From an uncultured Clostridia bacterium (GTDB taxonomy: Bacteria > Bacillota > Clostridia > Christensenellales > UBA1242), in NCBI GenBank assembly GCA_937874195.1, contig CALNBM010000036.1, positions 1-34,049 of the forward strand: a stretch of DNA of 34,049 bases. Reading direction: 5' to 3'. The notes under the pieces were generated by a model. The model saw only the letters and a list, made by a program, of their open reading frames with translations, did no database searches and had not been told where the DNA came from. The position numbers and the translations under genes were made by a program. Shown one piece after another: positions 33,993 to 34,049 of the stretch. Each line of letters starts with the position of its first letter. Positions within the stretch are counted from its first letter, which is position 1.

Positions 33993-34049
33993 CAACCCGG
34001 CGACGTCCTACTTTCCCAGGCAGTTACCCACCAAGTATCATCAGCGTTG
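33993..34049 (-). rRNA. rrf: 5S rRNA, 3' half, cut by the window edge
   Basis: The minus strand from the right edge reads as the conserved 3' portion of bacterial 5S rRNA: GATGATACTTGGTGGG, then CTGCCTGGGAAAGTAGGACG and the closing GCCGGGTTGT. The 5' half lies outside the window, presumably after 23S and 16S. The exact 3' end is uncertain by a few bases. Confidence 0.92.

Overview
This is a very AT-rich window from the chromosome of a low-G+C, endospore-forming Firmicute, most like Clostridia. The sporulation-linked genes spoIVFA, spoIVFB, ytxC and a SpoVD-type PBP, a threonine T-box leader, AGGAG-type ribosome binding sites and TTGACA/TATAAT promoters all fit this. Every gene I can support lies on the minus strand, so transcription runs from the right edge to the left. 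I see no phage, transposon, plasmid or CRISPR material.

Layout, in transcription order. (1) 34049-33610: the 3' half of a 5S rRNA, tRNA-Asn(GTT) and tRNA-Leu(TAA), closed by a terminator. (2) 33115-31391: argS. (3) 31002-27476: ytxC, a Thr-specific T-box leader, a flavodoxin-fold iron-sulfur-type flavoprotein, and thrS without its TGS domain. (4) 26980-20945: an MreB-like gene, minD, minE, spoIVFA, spoIVFB and comEC. This is a shortened form of the clostridial mre-min-spoIVF cluster, with no mreC, mreD, minC or rodA in place. (5) 20904-16502: holA, then tig-clpP-clpX from their own promoter. (6) 16237-14466: a two-gene ABC exporter. (7) 14208-13561: a cysteine-rich protein of unknown function behind a structured leader. 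(8) 12851-12156: a metallophosphoesterase. (9) 11969-8092: mraZ-rsmH-ftsL-pbp (SpoVD-like), headed by an MraZ-type operator and closed by a strong terminator. (10) 7272-469: murE, mraY, murD, ftsW and murA, separated from block 9 by about 820 bp of repeat-bearing non-coding DNA. murF and murG are not in this window.

Blocks 9 and 10 make lipid-linked peptidoglycan precursor and the septal synthase. Block 4 covers cytoskeleton and septum placement, mother-cell sigma-K activation and DNA uptake. The tig-clpP-clpX unit handles protein folding and turnover. The right side is translation machinery (rRNA, tRNA, ArgRS, ThrRS).

I found no clearly new multi-gene system. The points most worth a second look are: a ComEC whose C-terminal metallo-beta-lactamase-like domain has lost its metal-binding motif; a MurE with DNPN where meso-DAP enzymes have DNPR; a Thr T-box separated from thrS by a flavoprotein gene; the collapsed mre-min cluster with a divergent MreB; and the cysteine-rich protein with its structured leader.
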